The notes beneath the pieces are model-generated. The model did no database searches. It was given only the letters and a program-made list of their open reading frames with translations, and was not told the DNA's origin. 64,000 nt of DNA, from contig NW_025954972.1 in assembly GCF_022376445.1 (NCBI RefSeq), positions 434,001 to 498,000 of the forward strand, given 5' to 3'. Every line of letters begins with the position of its first letter. Position 1 is the stretch's first letter. This DNA is from Fomitopsis serialis. Lineage: Eukaryota > Basidiomycota > Agaricomycetes > Polyporales > Fomitopsidaceae. Below are positions 1-11,300 of this stretch, piece after piece. A program made the translations under genes and the position numbers.

Positions 1-3000
1 ACCCACATATCGCATGACCCTACATACACTCTACGCACTGCGTATCCCGTCCGGCGTGTGCTCTGGCGCCCCGGATACGAATGCGAGCTCGCCGTCGTAG
101 CTCACACAGATCAGGGCGTGAGCAGCAGTGCAGATCTGCAGGCTCCCGCAGGAGTACACCTCACGTCTCCAATAGCAGCCACCGGGCCTGGTGCAGGCTT
201 GATCAGTGCACTTTCGAGTCCTCGGATGGGGACTGCGGGTCTCAGCATGCTTGAATCCGTCTCCGAACCAGCGTTGACGTTGCCGCGCAACGATGGCGGT
301 ACCCCCGTTGAGATCTGGGACGTCCGTCGCGGTTTCATAGCGAAATGGGTCGTGAATGACTCTGTTGGAGAAGGTGGCGTGTCAGGTCCGTACATCCATC
401 TGCGTCAGTCACGCTGGTCCCTGAAGCGCAAATTCGCCAGACATCGCGCTTGCCGATTCTCATGCCATCTGGGCTCAGCATTCGTCGGGAACATTCTCGC
501 AACTGGATTTGCGCGCCTGCTGCCGACCATTGGATGCAGTATCACGCACAGCCGTCTCTTGGGACCCGGCAGGATCGCTCGCCTTCGTGACCGATCAGCG
601 CAAACGTTGGGAGATCCCGTACGACGACGTGTGAGCCCAACATTGACCGGCTTTGGAAAGGCTGCGTGTTGATTACTGCGCTTTGACAAATAGCAAACCG
701 GAGAAACGACAAGCTGCACAAGAATGGCACAGCGTTTCGAAGACACTAGGCGATCCGCCTTTGATCCCCGCGGCCCAGACATGTGGGACAATCGCATTCG
801 ACGGCATGGAAAATTTGGAGGCCTTCGTTCAGCTGGCCCAGAACTGCATCTATGAGGGACGCGATAGGCGTAGCGTGTGCGCACATAATGCGAAGGTGAG
901 ATTCACCGTACCAAACCGATCACTTCCAATCAAACGCATGTTCAGGTATCGTTGGATATGGGTAAAACCGAGGCGGCTCAGACATGGTTAATGCTACAGA
1001 GCCTTCTGACCGATCTCGTCGCTGAGGTCTCCATGACACCATCTGCAGCCTCCCAAGCGATCCGTGACGTACCTCACTACGCATCTGCGCCCGCCGCTAT
1101 TCCGACCTTACAGACAGTGCCGAATCGTGCCTTGCCTCAACGATCGATGTCGACAGACACCAGCGGAGCAGCTAAAAGCGAGAGCAGGAGTCCGAGCTCC
1201 TTGTCCAGGGAAAACCTTGAAGGGCCAATAGTCATGGGGCGGCGTTCTTCACGTCCAGAGACCCCGGCATCCTCAACAGCGTCGTCGCCGCGCAAGTCCT
1301 CCAACTCTCTTCCTCAACTCCAGGCGACGTTGTTCTCTCGGCGTGAGTCAGGCGTAGGCCAGGGCCAAGCGATACGCCCGATGCTGTCCTCTTCATATCG
1401 TCGTCCTTCAAGCTCGTTCCTGCTCTCTCCTAGCATGCGTAGCATGCACAGTGATTCGCCAAACGATAGCATCAAAGGCAATGCCAGTCTCAAGCATGTC
1501 GGAGAAGGTGCCTTGGATGATTCCGACTCGTCCGAAAGCGAAGAAGAGTCTGCCTTGGCGGTTCCTTCGAGGAGCGACAGTGGCGACGAGGAAACGTCTC
1601 TCTCTCGACCATTCCACCCTCTACGACCAGGCATCGCTGTGCAGCCAAGCCCGCTTGCTCACCAACAAACCTGGACGGATGAGGAGGACGAGGACGAGGA
1701 TGACGAATCGCCGTCGCCTGGATCTAGCAGTGACTCTGACGCACCGTCGCCCAGACCAAAACTAAAACGCTCGCGCACCAAGAGTGCCGCCCGCAGCCGG
1801 ACGCGCAGTCGGAGCTCTACCGTTGCGTCTTTGGCTGTCCATGCTTCCAGTCCCAAGCTCGTGCGGCAAGGATCCTCAACGAGTATCCGTACTGTCATCG
1901 CCAGCAGTACGCCAGGCCAAGACGATCGCGAGGGCGGCTTGCAACGAGAGGAGACGGTGCGCGATTTAGGCAACCCGATAACGTCGACCAAGACGTCCCC
2001 CAACCACAAGCGGGCACGTTCGACAGCCTTTGCTGATGACGGGAAGCTTGGCCTCAGTCACAACAATGCAGAAGACATCGCTTGCAGTAGCCATGGTCAT
2101 GCCGAGTGCAGCGAGCGTGCCAGAGAAGCGGAGAGCAATTATCGTGACCTTGGGTGGAGTGCCTTGCGGGATGCATTGGAAGATTTTGCAGAGCAGGTAA
2201 TGATATACGTGTCTCGAATCGATAGATGATTGACACGACTTCCAGGGAGATATCCAGATGTGTGCACTCTTAGCCCTGGTAGCCCGGAAGGAGCTCAAAA
2301 TAAGTGCCATGCGCACCTCGAGATTTGTTGAAGCATACATCGGTGAGTACATCTGGACCCGCAAGTTTCATATCTCATCATACCTGCGGCAGATACACTG
2401 GCAAAACTTCGCCTCCATACTGCTGCTGCCTACTTGCGCAAGTATGTCGAGGCTGATGACATTCGAAACGCAACTGCAGTGAGCAATTGAGTGTATACCA
2501 TATACACGCACAATAACGCAGTTGACAGCTTCAGACAACGATCTATACGTGTTGCTCACGTTGCCGTAAACCTATACTTACCCCTGCTGTACGGATGGAG
2601 GCACAGGACAACCATCGGGAAGCTACGCGTATTGCACTGCCTGCAAGTCTGCCATCAGCCGTTGTTCAATCTGGTCTGTCCTCTTGTGCCCGTCAGGCAT
2701 TCTTTCGCTGACTTTCGATTGATTCTTTACTTAGCCATCTACCTGTCCGAGCTCTTGCTTTCACTTGCCCAGTCTGCCTGCATGGTGGTCACCAGGAATG
2801 TTATCGGAACTACTATGTGAAACGTCCGATGGTCGACTTGGACTCCGAGCAGTCTCTGGCGGAACAGGACAGAACAGCCCAACCACCTCCTACCCCGAAT
2901 CCACCTCATCTGAGACCCCGAGGCCGCACCCCGTCTAGGAGCGGGTCGCTGATACACGACAGTGATTCAGAAGACGGTTCCGTACCTCGGGTGGGAGAAA

Positions 3001-3122
3001 GTGCAACAAACGGAGATGAAGTCGAACCTTCGTATGCGACGCTTGCATATTCTCTGCAGGGACATGCCTGTGCGGCGGGATGCGGTCACTTCTGCTGGGC
3101 GGCGCGGAAAGTTGCGTCGTAG
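1..3122 (+). CDS. SEA2: Sea2/WDR24-like subunit of the SEA (GATOR2) complex, 5' partial
   Basis: The gene enters from the left edge and ends at a TAG at 3120-3122. Exons that join in frame are 1-385, 441-630, 694-895, 946-2196, 2246-2342, 2393-2478, 2535-2565, 2607-2673 and 2735-3122, giving 898 visible residues. The first exons encode the end of a WD40 propeller (blocks such as VEIWDVRRGF and VSWDPAGSLAFVTD). A long Ser-rich, acidic, low-complexity linker fills exon 4. The C-terminal part has the helical segment starting GDIQMCALLALVA and then a zinc-binding RING-like domain (CSRC, YCTAC, RCSIC, FTCPVC, LHGGH, GCGHFCW), the order known for Sea2/WDR24. The complex acts at the vacuole or lysosome upstream of TORC1. 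Exon 7 is only 31 nt and intron 7 only 41 nt; together they restore the expected zinc-ligand spacing. Identification is from the domain order and conserved motifs; the N-terminus is outside the window. Confidence 0.87.
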
Positions 3123-3140
3123 TACGGAGACGGAGCTCAC

Positions 3141-3621
3141 GATGCACCTCGGCCCATCTTGCCTCCTGTCTTGCGACCTCATTTTGATCCGTTCTGCAAG
3201 AGTGCTGCTAGTTCGAACCGAATACGTCGGCAGCAAGGCCTTGTCGTATGAAGTTCCTAGCACCGACCCTCATGCGACGGCAAGTCTGGCTCTTGGACAT
3301 ACTACGACACTCGCCAGGGAACATCGTAAACGGGAATTCTGGAACAGACAGACTTGCAGCAGACAGGACAATGTACTGAAAGGCCGGATATTGAGGCAAT
3401 TCTTGTCATGGTTCGACACCGTCCTGAATGAGGCGCTCACTGGCGCACGGCATTAGTTATGAAGCACTGCTCTTAATTGAACTGATATACAGGAACATCC
3501 CATTGTGGACAAGGAGTTGGGTCGCAGAGTGGCAGCCGAGTTGCGTAGTGTCTATACGCCTAAGTACGTGCATACAGAATACAGTTCCCCACTGGCCTCA
3601 AAGCTTGGTGTAGCCAACTAA
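3141..3621 (+). other. Possible short coding fragment, unidentified
   Basis: Between the Sea2 stop and the next gene one chain of open segments stays in frame: to 3245, 3285-3325, 3360-3420 and 3493-3621 with a TAA. The two 3' segments look like protein (GRILRQFLSWFDT, then HPIVDKELGRRVAAELRSVY). However, two implied introns would be only 34-39 nt, shorter than others in this window, and no in-frame ATG was found. It may be a decayed gene, the end of a gene whose start I misplace, or 3' noncoding sequence. I do not recognise the sequence. Confidence 0.25.
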
Positions 3622-3731
3622 TGCGCGAGCGCTTCAGCGCTGTACGTGCGAGCACACGTGCGTCGCTGTGTGACAACTTGCTTGAGGAGGGACTCAGCCA
3701 GGACTCAGCAGTCCTCTATCTCCCTGCCACC

Positions 3732-6239
3732 ATGGCCTTCTCGCTCTATAGGTTGGGGCGATTTCTGAGGTCCATTTTCTCTCCACTCGCAGCTTTCGTA
3801 GGCTTCAGCTGTCTGCTCACTTTCCTCTTCATTCTCTACCAACCTAACGCGGGTCCTGGAGCGAAGCAGCGCGTCGGTTGGCAGTCCTGGGAGTTCGTCA
3901 ATGAGGTCACCGTATCTAGTGCAGGCGCAAGTGGAAATACTGGCACAACCATAGGCACGCCGTCGCAAGCGGATGGCGTCGACTGGTGGAACGTTACTAC
4001 CTCGGAGAAGCCTACCGTCGACTCTGCCAGTCTGCCTCTGGACGTGTGGGATCCATTGCTCCCGCATGATACCGGTCGTACGTGCAACCCGTGTCCCTGG
4101 TCACCTCTGCTCACACAGGCTTCCTAGTGTCTGAGATTGAGATCACGCGGTGCTTCGTCGACCCCTGGTACGCGAAGTCCTTCACGAACGACCTGTGTGC
4201 CCCATCTACCACGAAGGAAGATGATGCGTACAAGGGCAAATGGGTTCGTGTTCCCCGAAACCTCAACATGCAATCGGGTCTGATGAGCTTGGTACGCACG
4301 ATCCACGTCCTCCAAGCTGCGAAGCTAACGATGCGCAGAACATCTACTATCGCCGAACGCGCCGGCACGACATCCCTCTCATCACAGACATGCGCATCCT
4401 TCCGGCGTCTGCAACCCCCACCCCTCTTACCTCCGACTGGCACAAAGTATCTCGCTCCATCAGCCCCTCCGGCGACAAGCTTTACCTATGGTACAAGACC
4501 GACAAGACGCTCGTGCAGATGACTGCCAGCCAGCGCCAGCAGCAGCTTGTGACGGAGCTCGACGTGCTGTTCGGCGACGACCAGCCGTGGTACGGCTTCG
4601 AAAAGCTAGACCCGCCTGTGCTTGAGAGCATGACGCTGCTTCAACGGCAGAGCGTCTGGCTCACGTACCGCCGTGGTGTGCACGGTGCGTTCCATCATAG
4701 GCCTGCGTATAAGTGCCAATATGGTCTAACGGTTACTTGGTAGCGCCGCCTCGCGCGCCCCCGCTGCACTTCACGCGCGACGGCCGCTTCAAAATCATGC
4801 AGATCGCCGACCTGCATTATTCTGTCTCCGCAGGCACCTGCCGGGACACGCCGCTCGCACCGTGCTCCAACTCCGACAACCTCACGAACACCCTCCTTGG
4901 GCGGATGCTCGACGCCGAACGCCCGGACTTTGTCGTCTTCTCAGGCGACCAGCTGAATGGCCAGGGCTCGTCCTGGGATGCGCGCTCCGTGCTGGCCAAG
5001 TTCTCAAAGGCCGTGACGCAGCGCGGGATCCCGTGGGCGGCCGTGTTCGGGAACCACGACGATGAGGATGGGGAAAGCAGAGAGCAGCAAATCAAGTATA
5101 TGCAGGGATTGCCGTACAGTATGGTCGAGACGGGTCCGAAGGACATCCACGGTGTCGGCAACTATGTCTTGAAAGTGAAGAGTGCTGACGCGTAAGTTGG
5201 CTGAGGGGTGCACATCATGTCGCGTCCACTGACCGGTTCATCTTCAGTTCCATGACGCACCTCTTGACGCTTTACTTCCTTGATTCCGGCTCGTACTCGA
5301 AAGGCTTCATGAACTGGTTCGGCTTCTTTATCCCTACGGAATACGACTGGATTCATCAAGTACGAGGCTCCGTGCTTCTCAGTGCCCCTGATAACGCTGA
5401 ACACCTCTTTAGGATCAAATCAATTGGTTCTTGCAAGAATCTTGTACGTCCCGCCTGAGCATATCTCGCCTCAACGACACTGAGCCTGCTCTAGCTTCAA
5501 TTGACCCTATTGAACGTCCCTTCACTCCTGATACTACCAAAGATCTCGGCGACGTGTGGAAACGTCAAGCCGTCGGACAAGTCGCCCCTGACGCAAGACG
5601 ACTCGCGAAGCCCAACGCGCTCATGTTCTTCCACATCCCACTGTATGTCCCGTATTTGTGAATCTTCGAGCATTGCTAAGCGCTCGCCTTCATAGTGAAG
5701 AGAGTTACGCGGCTGCGGACACGGACCCCGTCACAGGCAAGCCGCTCGATGTTGGCCTTCATGGTCTAGAAGGGCAGGGCTCCGCGAAGAAACAGGACGG
5801 GTTCTTCCATAAGGGGCTGCTGCAAGCGATGGAGAGCGAGCACCGTGCAGCGGGCAACGCTCGCGAAGTCAAGGTCGCTTCGAACGGCCACTGTCACGGT
5901 AAGTGCATCCCCTTCTCTCCCACCGGATACCTCGGCTGAAGCTTCGTGCAGTCACCGAGAACTGCAGACGCGTGCAAGGTGTCTGGCTGTGCTTCGGCGG
6001 AGGAGGGTGCGTCGACCGTCACTCACTACCGTGTCTTTATGCACTGAGCCCTCACCTTTTCTGCGCGCAGCTCGTACTCTGGCTATGGCAAGATCGGCTT
6101 CGATCGGCGCTTCCGTGTGTACGACGTGTCGGACTACGGCGAGACGGTCCGCACGTATAAACGCACCGAGAACGACGGGATCGTCGACGAGATGGTGCTT
6201 GTTGGCCACGGCGCCCCGAGCACGTACGAGGGCCCATGA
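3732..6239 (+). CDS. DCR2-like metallophosphoesterase, membrane anchored
   Basis: The ATG at 3732 sits in a strong context (GCCACCATGG). Ten exons (3732-4074, 4119-4291, 4339-4684, 4744-5191, 5248-5359, 5413-5443, 5495-5642, 5696-5898, 5952-6006, 6071-6239) give 675 residues. Residues about 15-38 form one hydrophobic segment, suggesting a single-pass anchor. The calcineurin-type phosphoesterase core is complete: QIADLHYS, VVFSGDQLNG, FGNHDDED and SNGHCH carry the expected metal-binding Asp, His and Asn residues, and the tail has the usual SGYGKIGFDRRFRVY block. In budding yeast Dcr2 is a dosage-dependent cell-cycle regulator and acts on the unfolded-protein response; the exact substrate here cannot be read from sequence. 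It ends 174 bp from the convergent uL23m gene. Confidence 0.88.
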
Positions 6240-6413
6240 TAAGGACATGTGCCTCCCTTTGCGCGGCGAACTGTGTACTGTTAGATGTGGTCACTGTATT
6301 TATAGATAGGTTGTATTATGATTGCGTCGAGAGTATGCTGAGCTGAAGGGTACGAACACTGACATAGAGGATCGCGCAAGCAATCCGTTGCAATGCGAAC
6401 TGTACGGTACGCA

Positions 6414-7311
6414 TTACACTGTAACCTCCTCAACCTTCCTCTCAGTCTGCATCTCCGCCTTCGCCTGCTCGATGGCGCGCTCACGCGCCGCCCTCCTGTC
6501 TGCGAGGTGCTGCAGAATGTCTTTCCTGCTGGTCGGAATGCCCGGCTTGCGACGGGGGCCGCCCTGGAGAGAAAGTAGCTCGCTTTTCCTCGCCGCCTCT
6601 TGTTGCTTCAGCTGGAAGTTTTGCTCCAGCCAGTCCTCCCTCTGCTTCCGCTCCTCCGCGGACATGTCCTCCATCGCCTGTGGGTAGTAGAACGGCTCGA
6701 CGAGACCGACGACGGCGCGCTTGAACGTCTTGTGCGCGACGGTGTGGGTCCACGAGTGGGTGCGCGGGTCGCGGGTGAGGGGGGAGAGGTAGTTGTCCGT
6801 GCGGATGTACGTCGTCTGAACGCCGTAGACGGCGGAGAGGTACGCGCGCAGGTCGGTCTTCGTCATGGACGGGGGGATGCGGAACGTGGCCTCGTAGGGG
6901 TTGTACGGCTGGCCGGGCGGGTGTGGTTGCGCACGAAGCGGATGGTGATGTTGGGGAGGTATATTTTCTGGCCGACGACCTGCTCCTCCGCCTCGCCGGC
7001 GTCGTTGACCACCTGGCGCACACCGCGCAGCCTGCTCCGCCGCGTGTTGAGCCGCTCGAGCCACTCGCCCTCCGTGAGGTCTCGCCATTGTCCTGCAGCA
7101 GCTCGCCCTTTGCGAACGCGCGGTTGAAGCGTGCGAGTTCGGTCGGGGTGAGGCCTTCTGGTGTCGCGTCCGACTCAGCGGGGAGGTTGGGGTGCTTGGT
7201 CTTTTTAATCCGGAGGCGACGCAGACGGACAGAGCGAGGCGTGGATGTTGTACGGGCTATGGCGGCGGCATCGGGGATGGTGGCATAGAGGCGACGAAAG
7301 CAGTGCTGCAT
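6414..7311 (-). CDS. Mitochondrial large-subunit ribosomal protein uL23m, two frame breaks
   Basis: The chosen start at 7311 opens a basic, Arg-rich leader (MQHCFRRLYATIP) typical of mitochondrial import. Three reading frames must be used in turn: the leader through RAFAKGELLQDN, then LTEGEWLERLNTRRSRLRGV through YLPNITIRFVRNHTRP, then PYNPYEATFRIPPSMTKTDL to the stop. Frame changes fall near 7080 and near 6915; each equals one missing base, and 898 + 2 bases is a whole number of codons (299 residues). The middle and last blocks match the uL23 fold found at the exit of the ribosomal tunnel. No GT-AG intron explains either change. Since the protein is needed for respiration and the rest is well conserved, base-calling errors are likelier than true loss, but a pseudogene cannot be excluded. 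Confidence 0.75.
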
Positions 7312-7613
7312 GTCTTGCTCGCCGTCCAGCTCTGCACTGGGCTCCTCGCTGCAATTCGTGCTCTGGAAAGGGAAACTGTATTTGCGCGTCTTTGCTCCCG
7401 GTGGCGCACGTGTCGTTAGGCGCTGGTCCACGAAGCCTGCCTCAAAACCTCAAAACAAAAATATTGGCTTCTCTATGGCACGGATGCATCATAGCATGGT
7501 AGCTCCGGCATCTAACATACAAGCTCCCGTAGTATTACACCCGAGTGATCCAGCGTACACACGCTACCCGAAGAGCGGAAATCTCTCTGTACGGTCCCAT
7601 TCTAATCGGGGTG

Positions 7614-8969
7614 CTACATCGCACCAGGCATGACCAGGGAAGACGCAGGGTGCAAGCCCAATTGGGTCTGTACGCCGAATGAATGCAGGTCAAACGACCC
7701 GGCCTCCTGCCCGCCAAGTCCGGGATTGTCTCCGCTCGAGAACCGTTGCTCGGGTGGCAACGGTGCCGACGCCAATATGCACTCCAAGCAGCTCGGGCAG
7801 TCATTCGGCCCCGCACATGACATAGAGGATGCAGAGGAGTTGGGGGCGATCCCCCCGCCGTGCTCAGGGCACCCTGAGCAGCCGCACTCCTCGCCGCATC
7901 CACAAAGCGAGATGTTGTCGCCGCTCCATGGCTGGGCCGGAGCTGGCGCGGCAGATTGCGACGAGTCGAATGCGCTCAACCAGCCGTCGAGCTCAGCTGT
8001 GGATGCAGTGAGCTCGTCGTATGGATATGAAGCCGGATGGGCGGATATATTTGGCGCGGGGGGTGCTGCCGGTGCGTACTGAGGGGCGTGTCCGCCGATC
8101 GGTTGCATCTGCTCGTGCGGCCCAGCATGCGCGCAGCAATTGGGTTCATGGAATTCGGGTTGGGGGTTCAGTTCATGGTGCGATCCATACGTGTGCCAGA
8201 TAGGTGGGATCTCGTGCGACAGGGCTTGCGGATGCGGTTCCGGTGGTCTGGGCAGAAGTGGCCGGTGGCTGTGTTGGTGAGCTGCATCCTCGAGACTCGC
8301 TGAGCCCATTGGTTGAGCCTCGGCGGAGTTCCCGCGCTCTGAATTGGATGAGGAGTCGCAGGCCTTGGGTTCGCGGGTCTTGGGTTTGCGGCCTGAGTAT
8401 GGCGTGCGCGTGGTGCAGCAGTGGCATACCCCCGTGCGGTCGCAGTCGCAGGCAGAAGACGAGGCATATCCTACAGCGATCAGTAAGCGAACTATTCATT
8501 CAGAGCAATCGAGCTTGAGCCAGAATCCAGAACGCTTCTTCGACCGAAGCTGTCTGTCGGATCGATACTTCACTAAGCAGCACTCACAACGCTACCATCG
8601 CCGTTGCGACGTAGCGCCATGAGAGGCCCATGACTAGAAACTCACCTTCATCTCTGCTCAGTGCGCACATGCACTTAACGTGCACCTGCTTCGACTTGCG
8701 CAGCTCTCTGCAGTGGTCGCATTGCGAGACGGGTCGGCCCTTCCTCTTGATCTCGTAGAGCGGACGATCGGAGTGTTGGCAGACCGACGCACGGTGGCCT
8801 TTGATGCACGCTTCGCTGGACAAGTAGCATAGCGGGTTAGACGGAGATACGCTGGGCTAGACGCGCGGGACCCACCATGCGTACTTCTTCTCAGCTATGA
8901 GGACCTGTGATGATCATTACCAGTATGTGAGAGTACGATCACGACGATAGGATCGACATAAGTTACCAT
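7614..8969 (-). CDS. Copper-fist transcription factor (Mac1/Cuf1/Ace1 type)
   Basis: Exons on the minus strand are 8967-8969 (ATG alone), 8876-8904, 8646-8815 and 7614-8470, giving 352 residues. The N-terminus MVLIAEKKYACEACIKGHR followed by CQHSDRPLYEIKRKGRP, QCDHCRELR and VHVKCMC is a copper-fist domain, with the zinc ligands and the KGRP minor-groove motif in place. Exon 4 adds Cys-rich clusters: CDCDRTGVCHCC after the DNA-binding domain, and CGCGEECGCSGCPEH, which fits the copper-sensing C-x-C-x(3)-C-x-C-x(2)-C-x(2)-H type of repeat in Mac1/Cuf1. The protein is expected in the nucleus, switching copper (or iron) uptake or detoxification genes by metal status; direction of regulation cannot be told. 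The single-codon first exon puts the 5' UTR and start codon before an intron (8905-8966). Confidence 0.9.
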
Positions 8970-9242
8970 TATTGTGTGCTCGCTCGCGTGCCGTATTCGG
9001 AGTGCCCCGGCGGACGATGGTTGTAGTTCAGGGGAATGTGCGAGTGAGTACGTTACGGCAGCACAGGTAGCTACTGTGCTTACATAAACACGTAGAATGT
9101 GGCGGCCGTACTTAAGTATGTGCCGCCACCGCCACAATTTCATAACGCAGGCAAACAGTGCTTCGGACGCATTCGGCGAGTTGGCAGCCGGGGCCTCATC
9201 AGCACAAGGTACCGTTTCATGATCCCATTTCGTACGTACATG

Positions 9243-9594
9243 CAGGCTCCTCCCCATCCGCCTTCGGGGGTAGAGGGGATGAATTTCGAGACCGCAATTC
9301 ATGTTTTGTGTCCCTATCCTGACCCGCCACACCTCAGCCACATCCCATCAAATATTTCTATCCCCGCCCGATCCTGAATCTCCGTAATCTTATTCCCCTT
9401 TACCCCCTCTGTACCCCGCCAGAGGGGGGTAGAGGGGAATAAGATTGTGGAGTTTGAATTGGCTCGCGTGGTGCATGTGACTTGTATCAACTAGTACTTT
9501 TTTGGATACAGGACTTAAGGATCGAGAAAGAGCATCGTATTGGCGTACTCAGATTCATCCCCTCTACCCCCGAAGGCGGATGGGGAGGAGCCTG
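9243..9594. mobile_element. Short non-autonomous inverted-repeat transposon (MITE-like)
   Basis: The element is 352 bp. Its first 42 bases (9243-9284, beginning CAGGCTCCTCCCC) and last 42 bases (9553-9594) are perfect reverse complements as read here. It is flanked by identical 9-bp direct repeats ACGTACATG at 9234-9242 and 9595-9603, the mark of a target-site duplication. The inside carries a second palindrome (9386-9410 against 9421-9446, near perfect). There is no coding capacity. Nine-base duplications are typical of Mutator-type elements, while a CAG...CTG end recalls hAT elements, which usually duplicate eight; the superfamily is therefore left open. The identical repeats suggest a fairly recent insertion. 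Confidence 0.85.
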
Positions 9595-9603
9595 ACGTAC
9601 ATG

Positions 9604-11300
9604 TATATGTACAAAATAACTGCAAATGAGTGCAACGCACGGCTGATCACTCATCGGGACGTCGGAACCCAAAATGTGGATCAACTACAAAAACAGGCGC
9701 CGCACCGAAGAAAACATCGGTAATTCCAAGTAATCCAAGCAATTTTTGTTCAAGTTTGACAGCACCGCTGTAGATAACAGTGGCACAGACCATTTGCAGA
9801 AGACCACGCGCCACGAGCGGGACACCTGAACCTTCTCGACGAGTCATGATCAGTGCTTACATGTACCCGAAGTTCACGTAAGGATCCGTATGGATAATGC
9901 GTGACTCTTGAGTCGCCGTACCACTGTACTTATGGTCATCGTGAAATGATACTGCACAAATACTGCACGTCGATGCTTCTGGAAGGTTTGTGGGCCAACA
10001 TGATGACGCGTGTACACCAGTCAGTCCTGGGACGACCATATAAACCGACAGGCGTCTGTCCCAGTAAGACTCGACGATATCCGCTCTCGTGTCTTGCCAT
10101 ATGATTGGACGCCTTTTGCCTGAGAAGGTCGCGGTGTCTTCCCCGAAGGACCCAATTACTTGCGCTCCGTCGCTCGTCACCCTGACTTAGTCATCAAATA
10201 TGCCTTGTTGGGTTGCAGCCGATCACATCTTGAAAGAGACGGCGAGAAGGTGTCAATACAAAGGCGAAGTAGACAACTCAAGGCAACTCACTTGTGAGCT
10301 CCGCTACGAAGCCAGACTGCGTGCTCAAGCAATAGACGTGCGCACGGCCGTGACGGAACGTCTGATCAACGTGGACAATTGACGTCAAGGTTAAGTTGCA
10401 CGATGAGGACGTTTTGCGGCTACAGTCGGGCAGCATGGGAGGTGCACTTTGCGGTGACACCAACAGCGAAGGTCGTATGATAACTGGAGTCGCCTCTCGA
10501 AGTAGGGAGCTCGTTGGGAGCCCAAACAAACCTAGTAATCCACGTGCTGGGATGTATGTAAAGTTGATAGTAATATCGGGCAACCGCGCTCCAAGCCTAG
10601 CCCCAGTCCGCACTCGCTCTGCAATCACAGGCGGAATACCTCGATGGCATGGTTCGCTGGACGCACACGATGGAGTGAGGTGACTGATGCAACTGGAATG
10701 AGCTCACTGTGGAAAGAATCACAATCCTCTGCTCCAGGATACGCGTCCAAACATAAAAAGGGCCTGTGCCCTCAGCGCTCTTTCGCGGACCGTGGTCTAC
10801 CGTCGCCCTGTCCGCTACGGCCGGGGTTAGCGAGACCGCATTAAGACAGCAGGTTGTACGTTACTAAGCGCGAGTCTTGAACCGGGGCGGCCTGGTCCGA
10901 CATCAACAAGCCAGAACGGGAAAGAGCAGCACGGTATCGCCTGAGGAATACACTGAGAATATGCTGAAGTCGGCTCGATGTACAGTTTGAACATATCGAT
11001 ATTGCAATGGTGGGGCGCCGCAGCGCACCCGACGAATCGGATGATGCGTCGTATTTTCAGCCAAGTCTATTTCGTCCTGCGCCTTTGAAACACAGAGGCG
11101 GAGTTCGTCGGGATGACCCGACAGCCAGGCACCTTGACCACAGTGGCCCAGGATGAGCGGCACAGTGCACGGATCACTGAACACTGACGACCTCCGCTCC
11201 TATACGCCCTTTTTGCGCGGGCCCGGCGATGTGGACTCAGCTGTAAGACGAGCATCTGGGTTGCGGCTCTGGCGAGCCAAATCTCCGGGCGGCGGCCGTT
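9604..11300. other. Gene-poor stretch with unidentified minus-strand open segments
   Basis: No gene could be supported. On the minus strand open segments at 10278-10628 (containing ARGLLGLFGLP) and 9647-9847 (containing QKLLGLLGITD) share a short hydrophobic motif and may be remains of one or two related genes, but I could not join them with credible introns and recognise no family. Confidence 0.3.

Noticed and set aside
952..2229. Single-exon gene for a 425-residue Ser-rich protein
   Set aside because: It is exon 4 of the Sea2 gene; flanking exons join in frame at 945/946 and 2196/2246.
2607..2734. Frameshift in the Sea2 RING domain
   Set aside because: Two additional short introns (2566-2606 and 2674-2734) restore all zinc ligands and the total is a whole number of codons.
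7245..7502. Plus-strand ORFs over the uL23m start
   Set aside because: Antisense to a mitochondrial leader and its 5' UTR; no recognisable product.
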